From: JAVVEG01 sp032251455
Lineage (GTDB): Bacteria; Pseudomonadota; Gammaproteobacteria; Pseudomonadales; Pseudohongiellaceae
DNA: 64,000 nucleotides
Assembly (NCBI GenBank): GCA_032251455.1
Contig: JAVVEG010000016.1
Coordinates: forward strand, 11,605-75,604
Reading direction: 5' to 3'
Part shown: positions 8,213 through 16,988 of the stretch, in pieces
Position numbering within the stretch: position 1 is the first letter of the stretch
Layout of the letters: each line of letters starts with the position of its first letter
The notes under the pieces: generated by a model
Told to the model about the DNA's origin: nothing
Database searches by the model: none
What the model saw: only the letters and a program-made list of their open reading frames with translations
Program-made: the position numbers and the translations under genes

Positions 8213-10795
8213 TTATCTGCGCAAAATAGCCTGCAGCCGTTGCCTGACCTGATAGCCCACCACTGCTTCGGCCAGCAGTGTCTGACAAGTCAGGCGCGCC
8301 TGCTGGCCAATTTCAGCCGCCAGTTCAGGGTGTTCTTTGATCTGACGCATCTTTACGGCAGCATCCCTGATATCCGGGTCTGCCCAGCGCTGTCCTTTCC
8401 GATACGGACCGTAATCCTGATCCAATTCTGTCAGGCGATAGTCAACCAACATTGAATTGCCTGTGTTCATGAAGTCCATATTGCCGGACCATCCGGTTGC
8501 CACGACGACCTTGCCGCGTGCCATTGCTTCAGCGATAACCAGGCCAAAACCCTCGGAGCGATGCAGCGAGACAAAACACTCTACGGAATCGATTAAGCGG
8601 TTGACATCTTCCCGGCCCAGATAGCCTTCCAGCAAGTGGATGTTTTGATGCTTTTCAGCATATGCCCGCAATTGAGCGGTAATCTCGGGTCGAATTTCGG
8701 GATTGGACAGTTTGACCAGCAGTTCTGCTGAATCATCGCCAGCAAATGCTGCAATGAAGGCCTCGACTGCGCCCATGGGGTTTTTGCGTTCTGGCACGCT
8801 GAGCATATCGGCCATGGCAAGAAAGCTGAACGCTTCAGGATTGAGACCAAATCGTGCTTTGTCCGGATTGAGACTTGCGGGAATCTCAATCGTATGCGGA
8901 ATGCAGACAACGGGAACAGGAGATTTTGCCGCCACTGCGCGCTGACAGAATGTTGAGGGGACCCAGATTTCATCAAAGTGCTGGAAGCTGCTCAGCCATT
9001 CATCCGGGAATTCGGGTAATTCCCATGCCCAGAAACCAATACAGCGTCTTCCCGCGAAAAACTGATCCCCCAGGGAGTCATAGGCAACCCATGCCTGATC
9101 TGCGTTGATGTGAAACAGATTGATCGCATAGTGCAGCCGTTCCAGTGAGTTTGTTTGAGGGTCTTCACTTTGGCGGGAAATATTGCCCACATCAAAATTG
9201 ATGCTTGAATGTGGCACTGCAACTGCCTGCAGTGCACGCAGCATGGAGCGCGCTGATTCGCCCACACCACTTTCCGAGCGCAGATAACCGATCACGTTGA
9301 TACCGGCAGGTGAGTCTGTGGATTGAGCCTTGGCCATAGCCACAGGACGTTGTGCCAGCTCGCCTTGATAAGCTCTCTGCAGCAATCTCATTCGTATCCG
9401 ATGGCGGAGGGATTTGCTCAGGAAAGGACGAACCAGATGGCGACTGGCCCAGGCTGCCTTGTACAGCATCTTGCCAAAGCTGGCAGACCAGGGGAGATTG
9501 TGGTCACCTGCAACATTTTCTGCGTCGGCGCCAGTATTGGTGCCTGGAGAGGAATTACTGGACACAGACATTTTATCGGGCCGCATTGAATCCACCAAAA
9601 TGCCTGGAATACCAATCTGTTGTTCAGCATTTTCCAGGTACCAGTCAACATAGGCTTGTCTGTGCATTGATTGAATGTCGGGAAATGCCTGCTGGAGGTC
9701 TTCACGGGTACAGTACACACTCCAGGCCAGGCGGGTGATCAATGGTCGCCCGGCATCCACTTTCTCGTTCAGCAGATCAATCACAAACTGCTCACCAGCC
9801 GCAGTGCGCAGGTCGGGAATTTGCTGATCCCAATCCAGGTTCTCGCGCAGGAAGCGCCGAGCGCAATCAGGTAGCGGCAGACCGCTGCTCATCTGGGCAA
9901 AGGCGTAGGGAAATGCCGCAAACTTGTCACGTCCACTGGCATCTATCCGTTGGCTGTACAGTTTAAAAAGAGTTTGTGTTGCCGCGTTCAGATTGGAAAG
10001 CTTGAAGCGATCCTGATGTTTGCTGATGGAAGGATTTTTGCTGTCATACCCTGAATAATGGAAAAAGAACAGAGGCTCTCCGTTTACCAGGTACTTTTCC
10101 TTCTCATTTTTTTCGATGGTTCTGTGCATAAGATTCCAATAGGCGACGTTCCACCCCGGCGATCTTGCTATCAGGCTGTCGGCAAAAATTCCAGGCACAA
10201 TATCCATCCATTTCTGGTCGGTAAACAAGCCGTTGGGGATATCAACCACGCACAGGCGCGACAACCTCTGTTGCCACCATGTCAGCAGTTTCTGTGCTGA
10301 AAACGAACGCCTGAGTGCCAGAAAGCCCAGGTTATAGGTTCCGCTTTGCATGATGGAGACTTCGGAAGGGTGGCCGTCATCGTGGATGAAATCAGTCAAA
10401 TGAGGCGTCAATACAATGCTGGCCTGGTCAAGAGAGCTCAGCAGCGTATCACCTGATGAGAACAGCTGGATATCCGGATCAAAATAAATGACTTTGTCCA
10501 GTTTGCCGGAATCGAGTAGATGCGAGAAAACAAAGGGTTTGATTGCTGTATTCAGTTCAAGAATAGTGTACTGATAAAGCAAACGATCAAGATGAGGGAT
10601 TGGCAGGGATTCAATACCTATTACTTCAAATTGCAGCTCGTCAACAGGGATGCCATCGATTGAATCACAAATGGCCACAACCCGGCGTGCGGAGGGCATG
10701 TGCTCGGCCACGCTGTGCATCAGGTTTATGGCAAAATGCAGATAATTTCTTGAAACGATGGTAAAAACACAACAATCAGACGAAAGTGACATCAC
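8213..10795 (-). CDS. Two-domain glycosyltransferase (N-terminal GT-A-like, C-terminal GT4)
   Basis: An 860-residue fusion. Residues 1 to about 260 form a nucleotide-sugar transferase domain with a DPD metal-binding motif in KVIYFDPDIQLF (D106, D108) and the sequence MQSGTYNLGFLALRR, recalling GT8-like enzymes. A linker of about 200 residues follows. The C-terminal part from about residue 490 is a GT-B glycosyltransferase of family 4: INVIGYLRSESGVGESARSM, then the sugar-nucleotide motif SEGFGLVIAEAMARGKVVVA with the paired glutamates near residue 745. No signal or membrane segment is seen, so it acts in the cytoplasm. It starts 50 bases after the deacetylase-GT2 gene ends and precedes the GH26-like gene, consistent with a surface glycan operon. 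Confidence 0.82.
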   Translation of the reverse strand: MMSLSSDCCVFTIVSRNYLHFAINLMHSVAEHMPSARRVVAICDSIDGIPVDELQFEVIGIESLPIPHLDRLLYQYTILELNTAIKPFVFSHLLDSGKLDKVIYFDPDIQLFSSGDTLLSSLDQASIVLTPHLTDFIHDDGHPSEVSIMQSGTYNLGFLALRRSFSAQKLLTWWQQRLSRLCVVDIPNGLFTDQKWMDIVPGIFADSLIARSPGWNVAYWNLMHRTIEKNEKEKYLVNGEPLFFFHYSGYDSKNPSISKHQDRFKLSNLNAATQTLFKLYSQRIDASGRDKFAAFPYAFAQMSSGLPLPDCARRFLRENLDWDQQIPDLRTAAGEQFVIDLLNEKVDAGRPLITRLAWSVYCTREDLQQAFPDIQSMHRQAYVDWYLENAEQQIGIPGILVDSMRPDKMSVSSNSSPGTNTGADAENVAGDHNLPWSASFGKMLYKAAWASRHLVRPFLSKSLRHRIRMRLLQRAYQGELAQRPVAMAKAQSTDSPAGINVIGYLRSESGVGESARSMLRALQAVAVPHSSINFDVGNISRQSEDPQTNSLERLHYAINLFHINADQAWVAYDSLGDQFFAGRRCIGFWAWELPEFPDEWLSSFQHFDEIWVPSTFCQRAVAAKSPVPVVCIPHTIEIPASLNPDKARFGLNPEAFSFLAMADMLSVPERKNPMGAVEAFIAAFAGDDSAELLVKLSNPEIRPEITAQLRAYAEKHQNIHLLEGYLGREDVNRLIDSVECFVSLHRSEGFGLVIAEAMARGKVVVATGWSGNMDFMNTGNSMLVDYRLTELDQDYGPYRKGQRWADPDIRDAAVKMRQIKEHPELAAEIGQQARLTCQTLLAEAVVGYQVRQRLQAILRR

Positions 10796-10845
10796 TATGC
10801 AATCCAGCTTCCCTGGCTCAATACTTGGTGAACATGAGCATAAAA

Positions 10846-12813
10846 TTAGTTGGTGGGTTTTATCAGTTTACGCAAGAGCCATAGCCGTCGCCTGCTGGAA
10901 AATTGCAAGGCTGCCAGCTCGGCCCTGGTATGGTTTAGTTCAGAGGCAAGTTCAGCAATATGGGCTTCCTCTTTGGCCAGTTGAGCATCCTTATCTGCCA
11001 GGTGCGATTCCTGCTCTGCCAGGAGGGAGTTTTTTTCTGCCAGATCAACCTCTTTCTTTCTCAGCAAGGAATCCTGTTCTGCCAAAAGTGTGTCTTTTTC
11101 TGCAAGATGAACCTCTTGTTCTCTCAGCAGAGCAGCTTGCTTTATCAGATCGGTATCCTTTGCTTCCTGCATACTTTCCAGTCGGGTCACGTGCTGCTTA
11201 AAATTTACGATTTCATTATCGCGTGCAGCCGTGATCTGCCTCAGTCCGTCAAGCTCAGTTGCCAATTCTTTGCTGTGAGCGATTGCTGCCTCTAACTGCA
11301 CCTCAGCTGCGTTTCTGTTTCGGTACTGTTGCTGAACATAGCTAAGCAGCTGGTCAAAATCTTCAGCATCAAGTGCGCCGAACCATTTGGCCCGCAATTT
11401 TCTCAGCTGTTCCTGATTGCTTGCCGAAGGTGCAAATACATCGCTGCCGTCGGCCTCGTTCTTGCAGTAATACGCGGACAGGTGGCCGGTAGATACCATG
11501 TCGGCATGACGGGTCAGTTGTAACCAGAAATCCCAATCCTCGAATACTTCCAGTTCTTGATCAAAGCGGCAGTTATATTTATCGCGGGCGTCGGGTAGGC
11601 GGAACAGCACTGAGTGAATGGGCAAATAATTTTCAAACAGCAGGCGGTAACGGTCGAAGTGGCCAGTGAAGATATGTTCTGTTTGCCAGGAGTTGCCGTT
11701 TGACAGGCCCATTTCTACATCACTTCTGGCTGCTATAGCGGCAGGTGACTTTCTTAACGCATCCATCAGGCTGCTGATATGCTCTGGCGTTATCCAGTCA
11801 TCATCATCCAGAAAGAGGGCAAACTCACTGTCCGCCTGCTGCAGCAACTGGTTGGCCGCAGCGGGGCGGCTGAAACCGGTGTCACTGTCGATAAAACGCA
11901 CGGGGAAACCGCCTGCCGTTTTTGCTGCTTTGGGATGCCCGTTGCCGCGCGCATTGAGGAGCAGGACCTCCACGTTGGGCCAGGTCTGCAAGGCCACAGA
12001 ATTCAGCGTCCGGGCCAGGCTTGCACGCCCCATGCTGCGAATCAATACCGTGACTTTGGGACAATCCTGCCGGATCGATACCAGGTTCAGCCGTTCCTGG
12101 CGTTGCAGTTCCGGTTCGGCCAGCAAATCCGGTTGACGCAATTCGTCTGCTTCCAGCAAACGATAGGCCTCGACATAGTGTATCGAGCTGCCCAGCGTGT
12201 AACTGCGAAACTGGTTCAGGCCCAGTATCAGTTCATCATAGGGAGACAGGGCAAGTTGTGAGGCGTAACAGCGTATGGCGCTGCGCTTGGCTTCCACCAC
12301 GGCACTGATATCCACCAGCGTATTGACATAATGCAGCGGTGCTCCGACCTCGTACAGTGCCACCCTGACGGTTTGGCCCTGTGCATTGACGCGACGTGCC
12401 GCTTCTATCACCAGCCAGGCTGTGCTGCGGTGATCGGGGTGAATCTCGTTGATCCCCGGGCACAGCAACAGATCTGCGCCTGATGTCAGTATCGCTGCGA
12501 CAGTCTTCTCGATGAGCTCTTCATGGTACTTCACGCCCCGGTCAGGTTCCCGCCACCAATGCGCCTGTCTGACTGATAAACTCTTGCCGGCTGCCTGGCT
12601 TTCTGCCTCGCGGGTGGCAGCCCCAGCCTTGCCGTGGTCGCCAAACTCGCCGGAGGTGAGGTAAATGACATCGACAGGAATTTCTTCCTGGGCGTAGGTG
12701 GCGAGCAAGCCACCACAGCCGATGGCTTCATCATCCGGATGAGGTGCAAAAACCAATACCGATCTGGCGGGAATTGAAGTGACAGCGGTATAGGGAGTTA
12801 AGTTCGTTTCCAT
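10846..12813 (-). CDS. PIG-L deacetylase / GT2 glycosyltransferase / coiled-coil fusion
   Basis: A 655-residue three-part protein. Residues 16-230 are a PIG-L (LmbE-type) zinc deacetylase with APHPDDEAIGCGG (H25, D27, D28) and NEIHPDHRST (H125, H128), the usual metal and catalytic signature for N-acetyl sugars. Residues of about 250-450 are a family 2 glycosyltransferase with PKVTVLIRSMGRASLARTLN and FALFLDDDDWITPEH. Residues of about 505-635 are a coiled coil built on near-perfect heptads beginning LAEKD/LAEQD, ending in a basic tail RRRLWLLRKLIKP. Deacetylation and transfer in one chain suggest modification of an amino sugar during glycan assembly; the coil may hold it in an oligomer or at a partner. 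It is probably first in the cluster with the next two minus-strand genes. Confidence 0.83.
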   Translation of the reverse strand: METNLTPYTAVTSIPARSVLVFAPHPDDEAIGCGGLLATYAQEEIPVDVIYLTSGEFGDHGKAGAATREAESQAAGKSLSVRQAHWWREPDRGVKYHEELIEKTVAAILTSGADLLLCPGINEIHPDHRSTAWLVIEAARRVNAQGQTVRVALYEVGAPLHYVNTLVDISAVVEAKRSAIRCYASQLALSPYDELILGLNQFRSYTLGSSIHYVEAYRLLEADELRQPDLLAEPELQRQERLNLVSIRQDCPKVTVLIRSMGRASLARTLNSVALQTWPNVEVLLLNARGNGHPKAAKTAGGFPVRFIDSDTGFSRPAAANQLLQQADSEFALFLDDDDWITPEHISSLMDALRKSPAAIAARSDVEMGLSNGNSWQTEHIFTGHFDRYRLLFENYLPIHSVLFRLPDARDKYNCRFDQELEVFEDWDFWLQLTRHADMVSTGHLSAYYCKNEADGSDVFAPSASNQEQLRKLRAKWFGALDAEDFDQLLSYVQQQYRNRNAAEVQLEAAIAHSKELATELDGLRQITAARDNEIVNFKQHVTRLESMQEAKDTDLIKQAALLREQEVHLAEKDTLLAEQDSLLRKKEVDLAEKNSLLAEQESHLADKDAQLAKEEAHIAELASELNHTRAELAALQFSSRRRLWLLRKLIKPTN

Positions 12814-12948
12814 ACTTTTTAGAGGAAATGGCTGTGAGCTTGCGATGGTGGCATAGACTATATTCGATCTGCACCGGAAACTCTACACGGAAGACGCACA
12901 GACGACAGGCGGACGACACCGATCGCGCCGCGGGCAAACTCTCCAGAC

Positions 12949-15222
12949 TCACTGCTGTTGCTGTATTTGCTGCATCAGCCCGGCAGGCAGACCCGCATCT
13001 CCCTGGCTGTAATCGCAGACCCCCTCGGGGAAGATGGCCTGTAATTGCTGCAGGTAAGGATGCATATCGATACTGCCATAAACACCAGTGGCAATCGCCT
13101 GGGTTACGCTCTGGCGGTGGCATTTGAAGACATCGGCACTTACTGCGTTCCCCGCCACTTCCCGGGATGTCTGGTAGGCGGGGTAAACCTGCATGCAGGC
13201 CCCGGCCGGTTTGCCATTCCAGGGGCCGTCCCAGACATCAGCACCGGCGGCGATGAGTTCCCCCTTGGCAGAGAAACAACTGTCACTGGCCTGGGCTGGC
13301 TTGTTGGCGACCACAGAACGTAGCGGGTACTGCCTCATATTGCTCATCCATTCATCGATCAGGGCAAAAGCTTCGGCTTGCGGATCATGAGGTATTGTGG
13401 TCATCCAGATCAGTTGATTGTCGGCGTGTCCCTGCGCCTTGATCATACGGGCGCGAGTCGAGAACGAGGCGCTGGAGTGGTGCATGTCCAGCACCGGGTC
13501 CAGATAGTGGCGCAGGTCGATAATGGGAATGTCGGCAATGCCGAGAAAGACATGGCCGGAACGATAGATCCCCTGTATGGCCGCCAGGCTACCCTGGCTG
13601 CGGGGCGCTACGGTTAAACCCTGGGAGAACGGTTTTACGGTCATGTTGTGCTCGCCCCACAGATTTATTTCCGGTGGGAAAAGCGCACCTCCGGTGAGGA
13701 ACCAGAATTTCTCTGCCTGCATGGCATCCTGTGTTACCCAGCCGCCGACTTTGGCATTGAGATCGAGGAAGGTCTGGGGAGTGATCAAGCCCTGTTGCAG
13801 GGCCTGGAGCCCGTATTGTACCCCAATGTTATCCCACGGGGAGTTGGCAAAACCGGCTGCATCGCGGCCATAGAATTCCCTTAAATCATCCCAGTGTGTC
13901 CATTGTACCGAGTCGGCAACCGCCGGGGCGTAATCGACGCTCTCCAGCGCAAACTTGGGGTTATTGATCAAGGGGGTCAGTCCTCGCCAGGCGTTGGCAC
14001 ATTCGCTGCTGCCGCGCCAGGCCTTGAGGGCATCAGCAGGATTGCCACCACTCAATGCCTGGATGGCAACCAGGGCTGCGAAGGGGCTGCTGACGGCGGA
14101 GCTGGCATTCAGTCCTTCAATCCAGCGTCGGTTCTCCCATGTTTGCCAGAGCGGTTCATCAGCGGCGGTGGCATCAAAATAGTATTCCAGCAGTTCGCAG
14201 TCCAGTATATGAATGGTCTGGGTGACCATGTCGGGATAGGAATACAATGGAATGGCGGCATCGATGATGCCCGGGTGATTCTGGGCCAGCAGGTATTGCT
14301 GCAGGGCACCACCCGACCCGCCAATACCGACGGTATACAGGGGCTCTTCGTACAGGGCGGTGAACTGTGTCTTTACCCGCAGGGCAGTGTCTTCGGCCAA
14401 CCAGATATTATAGTGATTGCTGGTATCGTTGGCGCTGGAGAACACCACGGCATAACCCTGACGCAGTTGCTCATAGCGGTCCCGGAAAATATTCCGGGTG
14501 GAAAAATTCCCTTGCTGTCTGCCGATGCCGACCCCGCCACTGAACTGATAAATCAGCCGCTTATTCCAGTAGTCCGACTCAGGAGAGTCAATGGTTTCAT
14601 TCTCGCCACGCAGTACCGCAATGGCGTAGAAGAAGCGGTTGATGGTGCCGGTTTCCAGACGCACGATGAAATCGATCTGTTCACCATTGACAGTGATCTG
14701 TTCGATATCGCCGTCCGCTTCTTCCAGTGGGAAAAAATCTGTACTGCCTTTTTTGTTGTAATAGTAGCGGGCCTGGCTGGGAAACAGACAGTCCATGCTG
14801 TAGCCAATAACTGTATTGGGATCAGCCCGGTTTTCATGCACAGCATGAATCGGAATGCCATAACCCAGCTGGTTATCAGGTTCCGGCTGCACGTTGGCAT
14901 TTTCCAGCCAGTCTCTGGAATTGTCGCGCCCGCACAGGAAAGGGTATTGTTTCTCGCCTGCGAACAGGGCTTCGGCAGGGCCGGTTTCACCCAGGCGAAT
15001 GGGGAAGTCCCAGGTTTCCGCTGGCCGTTGCTGCAGGCGAGGGTGCTCACCGGCATAGGCCGGATAACTGCTGGTCTGCCCGGGTGGCATGGCCAGCACG
15101 AGAGTCTGTCCGGCAGCAGGTGCCGAGGGTGCTTGCTGATAGATGAGATACCCAACTACGGTGATGGCGAGGAGACCGGTCAGGGTAAGCCCCAACACCA
15201 GCCACAACAATTTCTTCCACAT
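12949..15222 (-). CDS. Membrane-anchored esterase-like protein, DUF6351 type
   Basis: A 757-residue protein with an N-terminal membrane anchor or signal (LWLVLGLTLTGLLAITVVGY). The bulk resembles large secreted bacterial proteins annotated as DUF6351. It contains a nucleophile-elbow-like GIGGSGGALQQY near residue 295, so an alpha/beta-hydrolase (tannase or depolymerase-like) function is plausible but unproven. Cysteine-bearing stretches such as FLCGRD and YSMDCLFPSQARYYY agree with an exported protein. The start at 15222 was chosen because it directly precedes the hydrophobic segment and has AGGA upstream; the frame is open for 35 more codons without a signal. It sits divergently from the DASS symporter and may feed it organic acids. 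Confidence 0.6.
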   Translation of the reverse strand: MWKKLLWLVLGLTLTGLLAITVVGYLIYQQAPSAPAAGQTLVLAMPPGQTSSYPAYAGEHPRLQQRPAETWDFPIRLGETGPAEALFAGEKQYPFLCGRDNSRDWLENANVQPEPDNQLGYGIPIHAVHENRADPNTVIGYSMDCLFPSQARYYYNKKGSTDFFPLEEADGDIEQITVNGEQIDFIVRLETGTINRFFYAIAVLRGENETIDSPESDYWNKRLIYQFSGGVGIGRQQGNFSTRNIFRDRYEQLRQGYAVVFSSANDTSNHYNIWLAEDTALRVKTQFTALYEEPLYTVGIGGSGGALQQYLLAQNHPGIIDAAIPLYSYPDMVTQTIHILDCELLEYYFDATAADEPLWQTWENRRWIEGLNASSAVSSPFAALVAIQALSGGNPADALKAWRGSSECANAWRGLTPLINNPKFALESVDYAPAVADSVQWTHWDDLREFYGRDAAGFANSPWDNIGVQYGLQALQQGLITPQTFLDLNAKVGGWVTQDAMQAEKFWFLTGGALFPPEINLWGEHNMTVKPFSQGLTVAPRSQGSLAAIQGIYRSGHVFLGIADIPIIDLRHYLDPVLDMHHSSASFSTRARMIKAQGHADNQLIWMTTIPHDPQAEAFALIDEWMSNMRQYPLRSVVANKPAQASDSCFSAKGELIAAGADVWDGPWNGKPAGACMQVYPAYQTSREVAGNAVSADVFKCHRQSVTQAIATGVYGSIDMHPYLQQLQAIFPEGVCDYSQGDAGLPAGLMQQIQQQQ

Positions 15223-15415
15223 TATCCTGATTTCCTGGTTTGAGATTCTATAGCGTTCATGCGTGCCCAGTGCATAGAGACCTGACTGCAGGGGGGTGGA
15301 TTTCAGCGCCCGGATTTCACTGGACATTCCCAGCCTGGCTGATTAGTCTCACCCCCTGCCTGGGAACAAGAATGCCATAGCTATGATACTGGCAGGGAGA
15401 GGTCAAGCGCACGTT

Positions 15416-16972
15416 ATGAAAAATAAGAATTTGCCTGCCAACGAGTGTGGGCCCGAGCAGAAGCGGACAGATTCGTATAGCCGTACCCAAAGCCTTGGTT
15501 TGTTGTTGGGCCCTTCGCTGTTTGCGCTCACACTGTTGTTTTTTGCGCCACCAGGCCTGACCCCGGAAGCCCGGTCCGTATTGGCAATCACGCTGTGGGT
15601 GGCGACCTGGTGGATAACCGAAGCCATTCCCATTCCGGCCACCTCCTTGCTGCCTATCCTGCTGTTACCGATCACCGGTGCGCTGGACAGCGGTACGGTG
15701 ACCTCAGCCTATGGCGACGATATCATTTTCCTGTTCATGGGCGGATTTTTCATTGCGACTGCCATGGAGAAGTGGAATCTGCACAAACGCATGGCGCTGG
15801 CCATCATTGCTTTTGTGGGCACCAGTACGCAGCGTATCCTGCTGGGCTTCATGATTGCCACCGGATTTCTGTCGATGTGGGTGTCCAACACGGCCTCGGT
15901 GATGATGATGGTGCCCATGGCGCTGGCCATTGCTGCCCAGGTGGCCCATGCGCTGCAGGGCAAGCCGGAAGCGGTGGACATTCCTGTCTTCGAGAAGGCT
16001 TTGATTTTTGGTGTCGGCTATGCCGGTACCATCGGCGGCATGGGTACCCTGATTGGCACTCCACCCAATATCATTCTGGCCGCCCAGGCCAGGCAACTGT
16101 TCAATGTAGAGATCACCTTTGCCAGCTGGATGCTGATTGGTGTGCCCGTTGTCATCCTGTTGTTGTTTATCACCTGGCTGTATCTTGGCCGCATCGCTTT
16201 CAGAATGAGCATCAAGGGTTTGCCCGGTGGCCGGCAGCTGATTCAGCAGGAGCGCAAAATGCTGGGTACCATTTCCTTCGAGGAGAAGGCAGTGGCGGCC
16301 GTCTTTATCTTTGCTGCGTTCATGTGGATCAGCCGCGGATTCATCTGGGCAGACATCCTGCCCGAGCTGCGTGATGGCATGATTGCAGTAACGGCCGCAG
16401 TCATGCTGTTCATGATTCCAACCCGCAGCCAGGACGATGACGGTAATAAACGCAGAATTCTGGAATGGCGGGACTCCCGTGAGATTCCATGGGGTATTCT
16501 GCTGCTGTTTGGTGGGGGTCTTGCCATTGCTGCCGGCTTCCGGGAGACAGGTCTGTCCGCCTGGATGGGTAATCAGCTGACCGTGCTGGACGGCTTGCAC
16601 ATGCTGGTTATCATCAGCAGTGCCACTTTGCTGATCCTGTTTCTGACCGAGATCACTTCCAACACGGCCACCGCCACGATGATTCTGCCGGTGGTGGCAG
16701 CGCTTGCCCTGGCCCTGGACATGCATCCTTTCGCCTTGATGATTCCCTGTGCCATGGCGGCCAATTGTGCCTTCATGCTGCCGGTGGGAACGCCTCCCAA
16801 TGCCATCATTTTTGCCACCGACAAGTTGAAGATTGCAGAGATGATGCGGGTCGGTTTCCTGGTCAATATCCTCTCGGTGGTATTGATAGTCTTGACTGTA
16901 TATTACCTGGTGCCCTGGCTGTGGGGCATTGATTTGAACACGGTGCCGCCCGGCTTCGACTTGCAGCCTTGA
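15416..16972 (+). CDS. DASS (SLC13) family sodium-coupled anion symporter
   Basis: A polytopic inner-membrane carrier of about 518 residues. It shows both family SNT motifs, SMWVSNTASVMMMVPMA and EITSNTATATMILPV, which bind sodium and the carboxylate or sulfate substrate. It also has GTLIGTPPNIILA and the partner VGTPPNAIIF, the two inverted hairpin repeats. The family imports di- and tricarboxylates or sulfate with sodium. An ATG at 15383 is in frame, but 15416 has a purine-rich GGAGAGG upstream, although at long spacing, and either could be used. It lies between two exported hydrolase genes on the other strand. Confidence 0.9.
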   Translation: MKNKNLPANECGPEQKRTDSYSRTQSLGLLLGPSLFALTLLFFAPPGLTPEARSVLAITLWVATWWITEAIPIPATSLLPILLLPITGALDSGTVTSAYGDDIIFLFMGGFFIATAMEKWNLHKRMALAIIAFVGTSTQRILLGFMIATGFLSMWVSNTASVMMMVPMALAIAAQVAHALQGKPEAVDIPVFEKALIFGVGYAGTIGGMGTLIGTPPNIILAAQARQLFNVEITFASWMLIGVPVVILLLFITWLYLGRIAFRMSIKGLPGGRQLIQQERKMLGTISFEEKAVAAVFIFAAFMWISRGFIWADILPELRDGMIAVTAAVMLFMIPTRSQDDDGNKRRILEWRDSREIPWGILLLFGGGLAIAAGFRETGLSAWMGNQLTVLDGLHMLVIISSATLLILFLTEITSNTATATMILPVVAALALALDMHPFALMIPCAMAANCAFMLPVGTPPNAIIFATDKLKIAEMMRVGFLVNILSVVLIVLTVYYLVPWLWGIDLNTVPPGFDLQP

Positions 16973-16988
16973 GTAAGGGCAACCTGGT

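Noticed and set aside
10960..11200. CRISPR-like or satellite repeats
   Set aside because: The periodic DNA similarity comes from coding heptads of a coiled coil; units are contiguous, with no spacers.
13894..15243. A 449-codon plus-strand open frame
   Set aside because: It is the antisense of the DUF6351-like gene, has no family resemblance, and shows a Gly/Gln/Ile-rich shadow composition.
15285..15360. Long inverted repeat GCAGGGGG ... CCCCCTGC as an operator or attachment site
   Set aside because: The arms are about 50 bases apart and low in complexity; no supporting context.
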